DNA of 64,000 nt. Source: Cryptomeria japonica (taxonomy: Eukaryota > Streptophyta > Pinopsida > Cupressales > Cupressaceae). Numbering within the stretch: position 1 is the stretch's first letter; each line of letters opens with the position of its first letter. A model generated the notes under the pieces. That model worked only from the letters and a program-made list of their open reading frames with translations, searched no databases and was not told the DNA's origin. Below, in pieces: positions 1 to 10,551 of the stretch. The DNA lies in the NCBI RefSeq assembly GCF_030272615.1, contig NC_081414.1, positions 237,510,233 through 237,574,232 of the forward strand, read 5' to 3'. Made by a program: the position numbers and the translations under genes.

Positions 1-263
1 TGCGAGTAATAGCTTGTCAAAAAGCTTTCGCCGAGGAGCATCGAATCCAATCACCAAAGCTAGCCTCCGTTGTGTCCTGTTGACTTACTAAAAATAGTAA
101 GTATGCCTAAAACTAAGTAAATCAACTCTATTTTAGCCCAAACTGGAAATGACTGGGCCAAAACACTCCAAGATCCCCTTAAACCCTTCATTAGCCCTCA
201 GGACCATGTAGAGCTAGGCTAACGCACATACACTTGGTCAACTACTAAAGTGGGGACATTACA
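1..263 (-). mobile_element. LTR end (TGTAATGTCCCC family), left part cut by the window
   Basis: The stretch ends in GGGGACATTACA at 252-263. This is the reverse complement of TGTAATGTCCCC, the terminus also found (with small changes) on the solo LTRs at 15691-17308 and 19481-21350. Read on the minus strand it is the first 263 bp of an LTR (U3). It carries the same 20-bp palindrome as the 19481-21350 LTR. The rest lies outside the window, so neither a TSD nor solo versus full-length status can be decided. Confidence 0.5.
83..102. repeat. 20-bp palindrome, arms ACTTACTA / TAGTAAGT
   Basis: Perfect 8-bp arms around AAAA. The identical 20-mer recurs at 21106-21125 and 21220-21239, each time within about 250 bp of a GGGGACATTACA LTR end, that is, in the U3 of a minus-oriented LTR. 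Confidence 0.8.
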
Positions 264-1003
264 TAATAATAAAAATATATTATACATCACTTAACAACAT
301 TATTCTATATTATATGAATATGTTAGGAATAAGGATTAATATAAAAATTCTCTTGAACAACATTTGTAAAAAAATGAATAGCATTTCTTAACATAATTTT
401 GATGGATTGATTTAAGAAAGAAAAATATATATACATGTATGACAAAAAAAATGTCCTTGCACACGTGTTGACAAAAAATAGATTAAAAGTCTATACAAAA
501 TGCTTAAGTAATATCATTTAAATACTTAAAATGTAAAAATGTATTCCAATCTTTCAAATGAATATGTACCTTTTCACAAGTATTTAAACAAATTGTTGTT
601 AAATTAACATGATGATACTAGTAAATCAAAAAGTAATTCAATTTTTCCTACAAGATGTAAAATAAAATTTTCATATTCAATATTTCTAAAATTGATAGAG
701 GAAAGTAATATTTTTTTTAGTATTTGTCTATTCTTCTCAAACAAACACTTGTTTTCGAAAATTTCAAATGTTACCTCTTGAAGTGCAATTCCAAATGCTA
801 GCTTCCTTTTAGAAAAAGAAGGTGGCCTTGTGTTGCTCAACTAATTTAATATGTATGCATTTTCTATCAAAAAAGGTTAGCAGTGAACAATTATGTCACT
901 AATATTTGTGGCACAAATTGTAAGAATTTGCATAAAGAGGTTTTCCATCAAGTTGAGCATATCTTTGGATATAATCTGTAAAAATGATTAGTATAGCCTA
1001 ATA
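264..1003 (-). other. Presumed internal region next to a Copia-type LTR; no recognisable coding
   Basis: On the minus strand this follows the primer-binding site at 1004-1016, so it should be the 5' internal part of that element. The only open frame is 78 codons (604-840), and I see no gag, protease or polymerase motif in it. The element may be truncated at the LTR end at 263 or be a non-autonomous derivative. Confidence 0.3.
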
Positions 1004-1016
1004 GGCTCTGATACCA
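1004..1016 (-). other. Primer-binding site, initiator-Met tRNA type
   Basis: The minus strand reads TGGTATCAGAGCC, the classic plant retrotransposon PBS complementary to the 3' end of tRNA-iMet. It directly abuts the TG of the LTR at 1017. Confidence 0.8.
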
Positions 1017-1538
1017 TGTTGAAAATTAGATCTTAGGATACTAATCACTATAAACAAGATCATAAAGTAAATGAAATGAGAAACATACATGCTTAAATGT
1101 ACACATTACACAAGATATACATGGAGAAAACCCTTGCGGGTAAAAAAACCCCATAAAGCATCATTTAATTAAAACACTTACAAATATTGTCTATCATAAA
1201 ATAGACATGAACCTGGGGATACTCCTCCAATACTTCCACATGACCAATAATACCTCTTGTGCATAGTGATACAACTCACCATAAAAGCTCCAATATCCCA
1301 TACTCTCAAATGAGAGAGAACCTCCTTAAATATAGGAGGAAGGGTGGCTTCACCATTCACACCTTTTCAATAACCCCCACTCATAAATAATTAATAATCT
1401 AGTAATTATTAGATTATAATTATTTCAAATGGGATATGCTTATAAAGCATATAATATATAAGGTTTTATAACCTTGTATTAGAACATTATATATAAATGT
1501 TACAAGGATGTGATCCCTAATAACATTATGTTCTAACA
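1017..1538 (-). mobile_element. Copia-type 5' LTR, minus strand
   Basis: The 522-bp segment begins TGTT and ends AACA (1537-1538 = CA) and is immediately followed, in minus orientation, by a tRNA-Met PBS. A TATA-like stretch lies at about 1333-1340 (minus-strand TATTTAAGG). The far boundary is set only by the TG/CA rule, and no second LTR is in the window. Confidence 0.6.
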
Positions 1539-2912
1539 TGTTATTTATTTCTTGCTTCCAATTTCCATTATTTATGCTGCAAATGTGGGGTTTGTATAAT
1601 TGAGTTTCATACAACACAATTCTTTATTTAAGCTGATTTCAATAAATTATTAATCAGATGTAGATTGAGCTACATATGAATTGTAAGTATATTTGGGAAT
1701 ATTCATAACTAGCATAAGCTATGCAATTGCAAATCACTTCTCTGAACTCAGACTTGTGCTTTCCAAAAATCATTGTGATATGAAATTGCATGTAATATTG
1801 ATTGGGGAATTAAGTCTAGTTAGGGTCCCCTAGAAAGGTAATGTTCTAAAATCTGTTTCACTATCTTTGATGAAACAGTTAACCCACAAGAAAGTGCTTT
1901 TCTTTTTGTCAATGCCAATAACTCTCCCATTCTTTATTCTTGGGGACATAGTAGACATCCTACTGGACTCTCTAGCATTTATTATTACCCTTGAATGAAA
2001 TATGTCAATTTATAAATTTCTTTAGGACTAGACAAAAGGAATAATACTCATTTGTGGCTGGGAGAACCTTGGATGTGAATTTGTTATATTTTTTGAGAGA
2101 CAATTCATTATTGGCCTGACCTCTTCTTTCCATTTTTCTTCTCCTGTGGTCACAATATGTGTATGAAAATTTAGATGTCTCTCATAGGTATATAGGAGAT
2201 TGATTATCAGCCCTAAAAATTCCTCAGTTACTGGGATGATATCAAATATTTTATTAGTTATCTTCACCATGGCCCTTCCAGATAACCATTTTATACTAGC
2301 ACTAAGGATTTTAGTCTTATAATTTTTAAAAGAATATCTTTATATATCAATTTTTTAAAAGATGCTCCTGTCCCTAGATCTCGATTGGATTGGAATCACA
2401 CACTATTTCTATTCATCGAGACAGAAATGTTGATCTTTCTTTCTTGAATATATATTCCTAATTAATATCCTCTTTAGTTATTCATGATATTGTCAAATTT
2501 GATTTCCTTTTAGTTATTAATACATTAATCTGTGGAGAGTTAATGAGTAGCAAATATCTTCTGCTGTTTGTTTAGGGAACATGTTCAATCAATTGGGAAA
2601 CCATATAGTTTAGTGGCAAGCAATCTCTTAGGAATTTTTGAACAAATGAATCCAAGGCGTCAATTAAAAACATGTAGCAACTTATCCGTCTTGTTATGAA
2701 TGTGATTCAATTTGATAAATGGGAAAAAAGTTAAACTTGATGTTTTTAAACATCCAAATTCTTTCCTTATACTTGGATTCATATGTTTTTCTTTTAGAGA
2801 ATACATCCTTGATGCTATTATATACCAAAAATATAACTAGTTGTATATGTTGTTTATTGATTACTTTTAAGAAAATGCTGATATTTGAACCACCTCATCT
2901 ACTTCTATGCAG
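1539..2912. other. Intron-like DNA, nothing recognised
   Basis: Low-complexity AT-rich sequence with many stops in all frames. I looked for the preceding methionyl-tRNA synthetase exon and did not find it. The last part ends in a pyrimidine-rich stretch and AG at 2911-2912, the acceptor of the exon at 2913. Confidence 0.5.
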
Positions 2913-3041
2913 AATCTTATAGTTATTCTAGAAACAGTACGGATTATAGCTGTTGCTCTATCTCCAGTTACTCCTGTAATATGTCGCAAGATATATTTAC
3001 AACTTGGTTATTCTGAGGCTGCATATGATGCTATTTCTTGG
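2913..3041 (+). CDS. OVA1: Organellar methionyl-tRNA synthetase, penultimate exon
   Basis: A 43-codon exon encoding part of the C-terminal anticodon-binding helical domain of a bacterial/organellar-type methionyl-tRNA synthetase, the enzyme that charges tRNA-Met in plastids and mitochondria. Visible family signatures are RIIAVALSPVTP followed by KIYLQLGYSE and ending in AISW. It is bounded by AG at 2911-2912 and by GT at 3042-3043. The exon is phase 0 at both ends and joins in frame to the exon at 22303. Earlier exons, including the catalytic HIGH and KMSKS motifs, are not in the window. I name it OVA1 because the Arabidopsis organellar enzyme has that name; orthology is inferred from the motif pattern. 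There is no stop or frameshift, unlike every transposon ORF nearby. Confidence 0.85.
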
Positions 3042-3719
3042 GTATTTTCTTCTTCCTTTTCTTGTATTTAAACATGGAATTGCACAAATTACAACTTAGA
3101 GATCTTATGAAATAGTAGAATGTGTGGAATAAAATTGTCATAACTCTTGTATCTGAAGGAGACAAGAACAAAACATGGACTCATAGACATGACGATTGTC
3201 TAAATTGATGCAATTTTCCACTGGCATAGGTGGTTTTTGATTATCAAGTAACATTGTCTATTGGTCCCCCAACTTACATTGTTTGGAAAAGTTCTGTAAT
3301 TATCAATAAACCTCCCACAGTCGCAAGAATTCTTATATTCATTGTGCTTCCTGATAATCATTGATAATACAAATGGATTAGTTCATTTTAATCCCTTGCA
3401 TTTAATCATTAGACTCATTACGACAGGACATGAAGTGCATCTTTATTGTCTCAGAACCTCCTTTGCTGAGTGAGAGTAGTCAAAGATAAGATAAATTCCC
3501 AAAGCCACAAGGGTCACCCCTCCCCCTTAACTAGATTTTCTTGTTAGCCAAGGCCATTCTAAGTCCCCAAACTATTACGTTCAAGAAAGAAATACTTTAC
3601 AGATCAATGGAACCATGCATACAAGGCCTGGAAAAATAATGTTCCAATAAATAATGCAAAAGGGTTCTCCAAGGCTAATGAATGCATCCTGGTAGCATTA
3701 CAAATTTTCATATTGACAC

Positions 3720-4000
3720 TGTTGGCGGTAATATTGTACGAGAATAAAACCGTAGTTAATTAAGTAGTACTTGTCTTTGTTAGTATGGTAACCGAGGGAT
3801 GGTAGTTACGGGTGCTACGGTTGCCCCTCACACCCCTCGGTACCTTTATACACCATGGAAGGCCACTTGTAAAGACACATGATTAAGAATGGAATAGTAT
3901 TTCTTATATTTGCTTGATCTTATCTGGTATCTATGGCATTGTTGTCTCTCATTAAGCATTCTATCTATATGTTCTAAACTGTTCACCCAGAGGGTAAACA
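3720..4000 (+). repeat. Gypsy 5' LTR
   Basis: Begins TGTTGGCGG and ends GGTAAACA. It is colinear with 13169-13449 over its full 281 bp without indels. Confidence 0.95.
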
Positions 4001-4002
4001 TC

Positions 4003-4019
4003 TAGCACCGTTGCTGAAA
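4003..4019 (+). other. Primer-binding site, tRNA-Asp-like
   Basis: TAGCACCGTTGCTGAAA lies 2 bp after the LTR. It resembles the plant tRNA-Asp PBS TGGCGCCGTTGCCGGGG, with only G-to-A and C-to-T differences. Confidence 0.65.
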
Positions 4020-4060
4020 TTTATCCGGAGCATGGGAGTATACTACATGGCACACGGATA

Positions 4061-4432
4061 ATGGGACAACCATTGGCCGAAGGGACGAGATGTAACCCGG
4101 ACGAAGAGCCTGAAGAACTGTTCGAGGGAGAACTAGCACTCATGAAAGATTTCTCCTGCATCCTCCACGTGGCGATTGAAACACACGTACGAAGGGAAGC
4201 CACCACCGACGATGTTCCAGAGGACACTGTGTGGAGTGCACTTGGTGTAAGCCCGGCGGTAAATCGGTTGATGAGCAATTTGCCCAGCCTTCTGGCACAG
4301 GCATTTTTGGCTCTTCAAAACCGCAGGGAAGACACCTATCGGGAGAACCGACGCCAGCAAATCCTACAGGAGTTTCACAAGCACCAAGAGGAGGAGCGCA
4401 ATGAAATCGAGCAAGGGGTAAATAATCCCTGA
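4061..4432 (+). pseudogene. Gypsy gag N-terminal ORF fragment
   Basis: A 123-codon ORF at the start of the internal region, in a different frame from the rest of gag. It is acidic and charged, with no motif I can name; its C-terminal third is rich in Arg, Glu and Gln and probably helical. Its position suggests the gag N-terminus separated from the downstream part by one frameshift near 4430-4545. A separate leader ORF is the alternative. Confidence 0.45.
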
Positions 4433-4544
4433 ACTGTGTATGGGCAAAGGAGAATAAACAAGAACACCCCCACTGTAGTGACATACATTGTATATGAGGG
4501 ATGAATTAATAAAAGTGTTATTTTCAATATGATGTCTTGTTCTA

Positions 4545-6560
4545 TTGCCTAAGGAGAATTTAGAATTAATGCCCAATCTGCTAAATAGGGACAAAAATAA
4601 GAAGGAATACATAGGGGACTCTAAAGACACTCCACGAGCATTAATTCTTGAGAAACAAGTAGAACGAAGAAGAAGATTCAAGAGGATTGCCAAGGAAGGA
4701 AGCTGCGGAAATGACAGCAATGGCTCTAGCGAGGGCCAAGTTTCCACACTAATAGAAACCACCAAGAAACGGTTGGGGGACCTTTCCCTAACATTGGAAG
4801 AGATCAGTGATGGGACTACGGTAGAACTGTACACGACATACAGAGGTGCCGAGACTAGAAGGGAAGACGGGACGGAGACCAAGAACAGAGAGGCAGAGGA
4901 TACCAGTGCGACCGAAGGTGTCGAGAGGACACAAGGTCACAGTAGTAGAAGCAATCTGTTCGGTGCAGGCTCATCACACCCTGGTAGTTAGAGCAACTTG
5001 GTGGGACCCAATGGACCAAATCTTGGCGGAGTACCTTCAGGAGGACCAATGTCTGGAAGAGGAGTTCCTGGAGGGTCAAATTCGAGTTTCGAAGGGCAGA
5101 CCGGGCCACCGCCAAGGAACATAATGCCAAATCGGCAAAAATTGCCAAAGTTCACCCGAGATGGGAAGGAAGACCCCGTACGACATTGTCGTACATGTGA
5201 GCTCGTCTAGTCTGCCAATGGGGTGGTGGACCAGGCGGAGTGGGTACTGCAATTTCCGGCCACACTGAGGGGAGTAGCCATTGATTGGTACTCTGACATA
5301 GATAAACAAAAGGTGACTACATGGGCTAACTTACAGAAAGAATTTCAAGCAAAGTTTCGGCTACTACGAGACACTAATGAAATTGTGGCCGAAATCTACA
5401 TTACAAAACAAGGTAAAAAGGAGACGGTCCGCGCATATGGCCGGAAGCTGAAAGAGTTGTTGGGGAGGATGGATAGCCAGCCAGCAGACGGGCTGAAAAA
5501 GAGATGGTTTGTGGAAGGATTGAGGCCTTCCCTTTGAAAAAAAATGAAGATTGTACCGCCCACATCGTATGACGATGCATACAACAGGGCGATGGACCTG
5601 GAGAGTGAACATAAAACATCTAAAAAGAAGGACAAAACCTTGTCCGACGAAGACGACTCCTCGAAAGAAAGCAGCAGCAGCGGGGAATCTAGCAAGAAGG
5701 TCCAAGCGCTTCGGAAAGACATGGAGCAAATGATGAAAGAATTTAAAACAATGAAGGGGAGCACGAGAAAAACCAAGGAAGGCAATTTATGTTGTATTGA
5801 ATGCAAAACTGACGGGCACACAAAAGGTTCTTGCCCGAAGAAGGTCTGCTGTGACATTTGCCAACTAATGGGACATTCGACGAAGGAATGCCCTTATAAT
5901 ATGAAGACAAGGAATCAACAGATCCTCTTTACACAAGAGCAACCGTCAGCGTCCGTAGTAGTGGGCATGACCCAACCCACCAATAACAATGCATCATCTG
6001 GCGGATACCGGAACAACCGACGGAGAGGAAAAAGAAATAACAATAATAATAACAACCGGAGCCGGATCCAGTACGATGCAAAAGTGTGACCAATGATCCA
6101 GTGTAGGGCCTGCAACCAGTGGAGGCACTTCGCCAGAGACTGCACAACGGAAGAAACTCCACAAAAGTTGTGTAAGTGGCGTGGACCAGGGGATCATGAC
6201 GACAGAAACTGCCCAAAATCTGGGGTCAACCTACTAAACATCGAGGGAATGGGGACGAGGGAGCCGGTGTTGGCTCTCACAAGGTCGAAGACGAAGAAAA
6301 CCACCTACCCTGACCCACGTACGGAGAAACAACGAACACTAGTGGTGAAAGCCCAAGTGGAGAAAAAGATGATGGCACAACAGAGGGACACCTACGAGGT
6401 GGCAAGTACCTCCCGCTCAGAGGCGGAGGAAAATATTCTGAAGAAAATGTCGCAGATAGAAGTACCCGTAAAAGTGAAAGACCTTCTGGAAACAATGCCT
6501 CAACTACGTACGGCACTCTTGTGTTCAATACCTATAACCGCGCAGAGTCAGATAACCTAG
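4545..6560 (+). pseudogene. Gypsy gag: capsid-like domain plus zinc knuckles
   Basis: One reading frame runs 4545-6560, broken by stops ending at 4991, 5210, 5537 and 6089. Residues coded by 5223-5537 match the Retrotrans_gag capsid pattern, with GVAIDWY followed by a WANLQKEF block. The nucleocapsid part shows CCHC knuckles of spacing CX2CX4HX4C at about 5791-5835 and 5848-5893, and a third at about 6102-6141. A fourth near 6169-6216 has lost its second Cys. Gag packages the element RNA in cytoplasmic particles. The frame continues directly into pol, suggesting one polyprotein originally. Confidence 0.85.
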
Positions 6561-6563
6561 GGT

Positions 6564-7340
6564 ATGGATGCCTCTGGTGGGTCAGCAACAAACCCCTTGA
6601 TCCTGACATTGAACAACGGTCGGCATCCAACAATCGTGGAAATGGGCATACTCAGGACCATCCTAACGGACACCATTGTAGATGGCCGGTCTAGAGTAAA
6701 TGTCCTTCCTGAAGAAACCTGGAAGAAGCTTGGCAAACTAACACTATGGCCACCAACTTTTAACTTGCTTGGCGCAGACCAACATAGGATAAAACCCCTG
6801 GGAACGCTTATGGCACAACAAGTGATGATTGGAACGCAACCACTTGTCCTGGATTTTGTGATGATCCCACTTAAGAAGGGGTACGACGCCATCTTAGGGA
6901 GAGGGTGGCTGGTCAAAGCAAAGGTGAATCACAATTGGAAGAAGAACACCTTATCCATGGAGAAAGATGGGCGGAAATACACCATTGATCTAAGGACCCA
7001 GGTTGTTGGCGAAGAGCTCGCATCATCTGACTTGGATTCAGAGGACTCAAACAGATGGGAGTGGGATTCCTATGAAGGTAAAGACGAGAGGGAACCAAAC
7101 AACGAAGGAGTGCTTGAACTTGGAGGATGCTCAGAAGATGACACTTCCTCATTGAATGGACTCTTCCACTGGCAAATGGAAGACTATGAAGTGTTTCACC
7201 TTGCTTGTCACATGCTGCAGATTGAGGATGAGCCAGGCGAGAAGGAGGAGTTTCCACCAGAATACACGGAGTACAAGGAAGGAGACGCCAAAGTAAATGA
7301 TGTTTCAGCGTACGAAGACCCCACCATGAAGGAGAGAAAC
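6564..7340 (+). pseudogene. Gypsy aspartic protease region
   Basis: Same frame as gag. The active-site loop reads DGRSRVNVLPEETW, where plant Gypsy proteases usually have D-G/S-G-S, so the second glycine is replaced by Arg and activity is unlikely. The downstream ILGRGWL block matches the conserved flap/C-terminal strand. The following acidic stretch (about 7000-7330, rich in Asp and Glu) is the usual variable linker before RT. The enzyme would cleave the gag-pol polyprotein. Confidence 0.85.
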
Positions 7341-8402
7341 TTAGGAGACACTGCCAACCCCCGAAATATATGGGTAGGTGACGATTGGAGCTCCGTGTTG
7401 AAGGCCGCAACATTCAAAATCTTCATGGAATACAAGGATGTATTCGCTTGGTCCTACAAGGATCCGAAGGGGGTCTCGCCAGAAATGTGCATCCATCGGA
7501 TACCATTGGTCCCAGGAGCCCAACCGGTACGGAAGAGGCCATACCAAATGAATAAGAACTATGCTGCCAAAGTGAACGAAGAGATCGAACGGATGCTGGA
7601 GGCCAGCATCATATTTCGGGTGGAGACAAGTGAGTGGGTCTCGCCGATTGTGATCTCACTCAAGGAGGCCAACCAGATTCGCATCTGCGTGGATTTTCAG
7701 TGCCTCAACGCAGTCACCATCAAGGACCCGTTTTCTATACCCTTCACAGACAGCATCCTGGAGGAGGTGGCAGGCCATGAAATGTACTCATTTCTCGACG
7801 GCTTTTCAAGATACAACCAGATTTCGATAGCAGAGGAGGACAAGTTGAAGACCACCTTTGTGGTGGAGGACGGAGTCTATGCGTACAACCGGATGCCATT
7901 CGGGTTATGCAATGCTCCCGCGACCTTCCAGAGGATAGTCCTTCACATCTTCGATAAGATGTCTGTGGGAAATTTTAAAGCTTTTTTGGATAACTAGTCG
8001 ATTTTCAGTAGCGAAGACGCTCACTTGGTGCCACTGAGAGAGTGCATGGAGCGATGCCGAAGGGCTAGGCTCGCCTTAAATCCACGGAAATGCAGATTTA
8101 TGGTACCACAAGGAAAGTTGATGGGCCATATCGTTTGTAAAGCTGGACTGAAAACTGACCCGGATAAGGTACAGGTAATTGTAGAAATGGAGTCGCCCAT
8201 TGATGTGACGGGAGTCAAGTCCTTCTTGGGACACATTGGATACTACCGGAAGTTCATTAAGAACTTTGCCCAACGTTCTTTCCCACTGGACAAACTGACA
8301 AGGAAGGGCGAACCGTACATATGGGAATCAGCACAAGGGGAAGTATTCAAGGAACTCAAGAGGACACTGGTGGCAACACCCATTCTCGCCTATCCAAACT
8401 AG
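7341..8402 (+). pseudogene. Gypsy reverse transcriptase (broken at the catalytic box)
   Basis: RT motifs in order: KRPYQMN, the EWVSPIV block, RICVDF, the FLDGFSRYNQI block, FGLCNAPATFQR, then the catalytic box at about 7986-7997, which reads FLDN followed by TAG where Gypsy elements have Y/F-L-D-D. The catalytic second Asp is Asn (GAC to AAC), and the next codon is a stop consistent with a Trp codon hit by G-to-A. The thumb/connection region (GHIVCKAGLKTDPDKV, FLGHIGYYRKFI) continues in the same frame from 8025 to the stop at 8400-8402. Confidence 0.93.
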
Positions 8403-8800
8403 CATCGAGAATTCCACGTACACGTGGATGCCTCAAACTATGCCATTGGGGCTACACTGGCGTAAGAAGGGGCACACGGGTTGGATCACCCCATCTATTT
8501 TGCCAGTCGGTCGATGTCGAAAGTCGAGAAGAACTACAGTACCACCAAGAGGGAAACCCTATGAATGGTCTATGCCGTATAGAAATTTCAACACTACTTG
8601 TTGGCGACACCCTTCACTTTCTATGTGGACCACCAAGCTTTGATGTACTTGGTAAACAAACCCATCATGCAAGGTAGGATAAGCAGGTGGCTACTACTCC
8701 TTCAGGACTTCACGTTCACAATAATTGTACGGCCAGGCAAGAGCCATGTCATTGCTGATCAGTTGTCCCGGATTAGGTCCGGAGAGCCGCCAGAGGGGGT
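8403..8800 (+). pseudogene. Gypsy RNase H domain
   Basis: Still in the gag-pol frame. HVHVDASNYAIGATLA is the first catalytic strand, followed by IYFASRSMSKVEKNYS and later FYVDHQALMYL and the HVIADQLSR block, the conserved Gypsy RNase H series. Three in-frame stops (about 8463, 8562 and 8580) lie inside the domain, with no frameshift. It would degrade the RNA strand of the RNA-DNA hybrid. Confidence 0.88.
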
Positions 8801-10140
8801 GAATGACGACTTTCCAGATGCTAACCTATTCAAGATCACAGTACTACCACCATGGTATAATGCCATTGGGGAATATCTCTCCACCTCCGTATTCCCCCAA
8901 GGTATGCCACCGGGAGAACGAAGAAAACTCGTGTTGAGAAGCCCCACGTTTCAGTTGATTAATGGATTGTTGTATAAAATGGGACCCGACCAGGTGTTAC
9001 ATCGGTGTGTGATGGAGGAAGAGGTGCCAAGCGTTCTGAGGGAGGCACATGAGGGGCCAACGGGAGGCCATATGGAACCAAACACTACGGCAAGAAAGGT
9101 GTTGCTAGTAGGCCTGTGGTGGCCCACATTGTATAATGATGCCAGAGAATGGGTAGTAGGTTGTGATACGTGTCAGAGAGCAGGGAAGCCGCTGAAAAAG
9201 GATTTCATGCCCCTCAACCCTTCGCATGCTCAAGAACTATTCAAGCGCTGGGGGTTGGATTTTATTGGGCCACTCAAGGCAAGCCGCACCAAGAGGTGTC
9301 TCTACATTGTGGTAGCCACAGAATATCTAACCAAGTGGGTTGAAGCACGGACCCTGCCTGACAACTCGGCCGTAAGTACAGCTAGATTCATTTATGAGCA
9401 AATCATTACACGGTATGGTATCCCTATGCAGTTGACCAACGACAGAGGTGGACATTTTGTGAACCACGTTATTAAACTCCTCACTACTGAATTTAAAAAT
9501 TTTCATTCATTGTCCAGCCCCTATTATCCGCAAGCCAACAGGCAAGCCGAGGCTACCAACAAGATTCTCGTGGGGGTAATTTACAAGTCTTGTGGTGTCG
9601 AGGGAGAAGACTGGGAAGAAAAATTACCTTCGGTCTTGTGGGCCTACTGCACAACCTACAAGGTGACCACCGGCCAGACTTTGTTCCAACTCATGTACGG
9701 GCAGGAAGTTGTTGTGCCAACGGAATTCATGGTGCCAAGCCTTCACATTGCAATCGAGAACAAACTGGGGGACATGGAGAGCCTAAGGGAGAGATTGTAT
9801 GTCTTGAACAAGCTGGATGAGAAAAGAATGATGGCCCCAGTGGGCTATGGAGGTAGGCCAACAAAGGAGGAAGCTATGGCACAACAAGCACTTGAAACGA
9901 ATGAGGTTTGCTCCAGGACAACTAGTACTGAAATATAATGGGCGTAATGAGCTTAAACCAAGCAAATTCAAGGTACAATGGTTAGGACCATATAAAGTCC
10001 GCGAGGTGGGAGAGAATGGGGCAGTGAAGTTGTGGACACTGGATGGATGAGAGGTTGCAAGTAGCACCAATGGGTCGAAATTAAAACTATATCATGAGCA
10101 GAGGCGATCAACCGACCCTGAATCCTCCCGAAGAAATAAT
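8801..10140 (+). pseudogene. Gypsy integrase
   Basis: The HHCC zinc finger is visible (EAHEGPTGGHM, then CDTCQ). The DDE core residues are retained: Asp in WGLDFIGP, Asp in TNDRGGHF and Glu in NRQAEATNK. The frame is open from 8598 to about 9840, the longest intact stretch of pol. One frameshift near 9830-9850 moves the C-terminal DNA-binding part (LVLKYNG and FKVQWLGPYKV, the GPY/F module) to the frame of 9847-10050. No chromodomain follows, which separates it from the element at 33.5 kb. Confidence 0.92.
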
Positions 10141-10207
10141 AATTATAAAAAAAAAACATACGACAAGCAACTGTACGGAAAAAAAATAAATAAATAATGA
10201 AAAGTGC

Positions 10208-10319
10208 ACCGTACGGTGGAGCCTGCGTGCCCACCATGCGCTGAAGCCCGCGTGCTCCCGTGCGGTGGCACAGTGTGCTCATCGTGCGGTGGAGCCCATG
10301 CTCCCACGGTAGTGCGGTG
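10208..10319 (+). repeat. GC-rich degenerate repeat after integrase
   Basis: Several imperfect copies of a roughly 25-35 bp unit built on GTGCGGTGGAGCCC and CGTGCTCCC stand out in otherwise AT-rich DNA. It sits between integrase and the downstream ORF, together with other CGTACGG-rich sequence at 10370-10500. Confidence 0.6.
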
Positions 10320-10551
10320 AGCGGCTTTTAATACCCCGCATGATCATTTATACCGCACCGTCATACGGCATAGACCCAGACGACGAAGAAAATAAAGGGC
10401 AGCATCATCGTACGGCTATCATACACCAGGCAAGTTAGCAGAATAGTACGGTATAGGTATGGCAAGGCGACCATATGGCAAAGAAGAGATTGGCACGTGC
10501 AAGGAGGTTAAAGAGCACTAAAATCATATTAAAGTAATTAATCGGGGTTCA

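Noticed and set aside
4364-4882. 172-codon minus-strand ORF
   Set aside because: Antisense shadow of the Gypsy gag reading frame.
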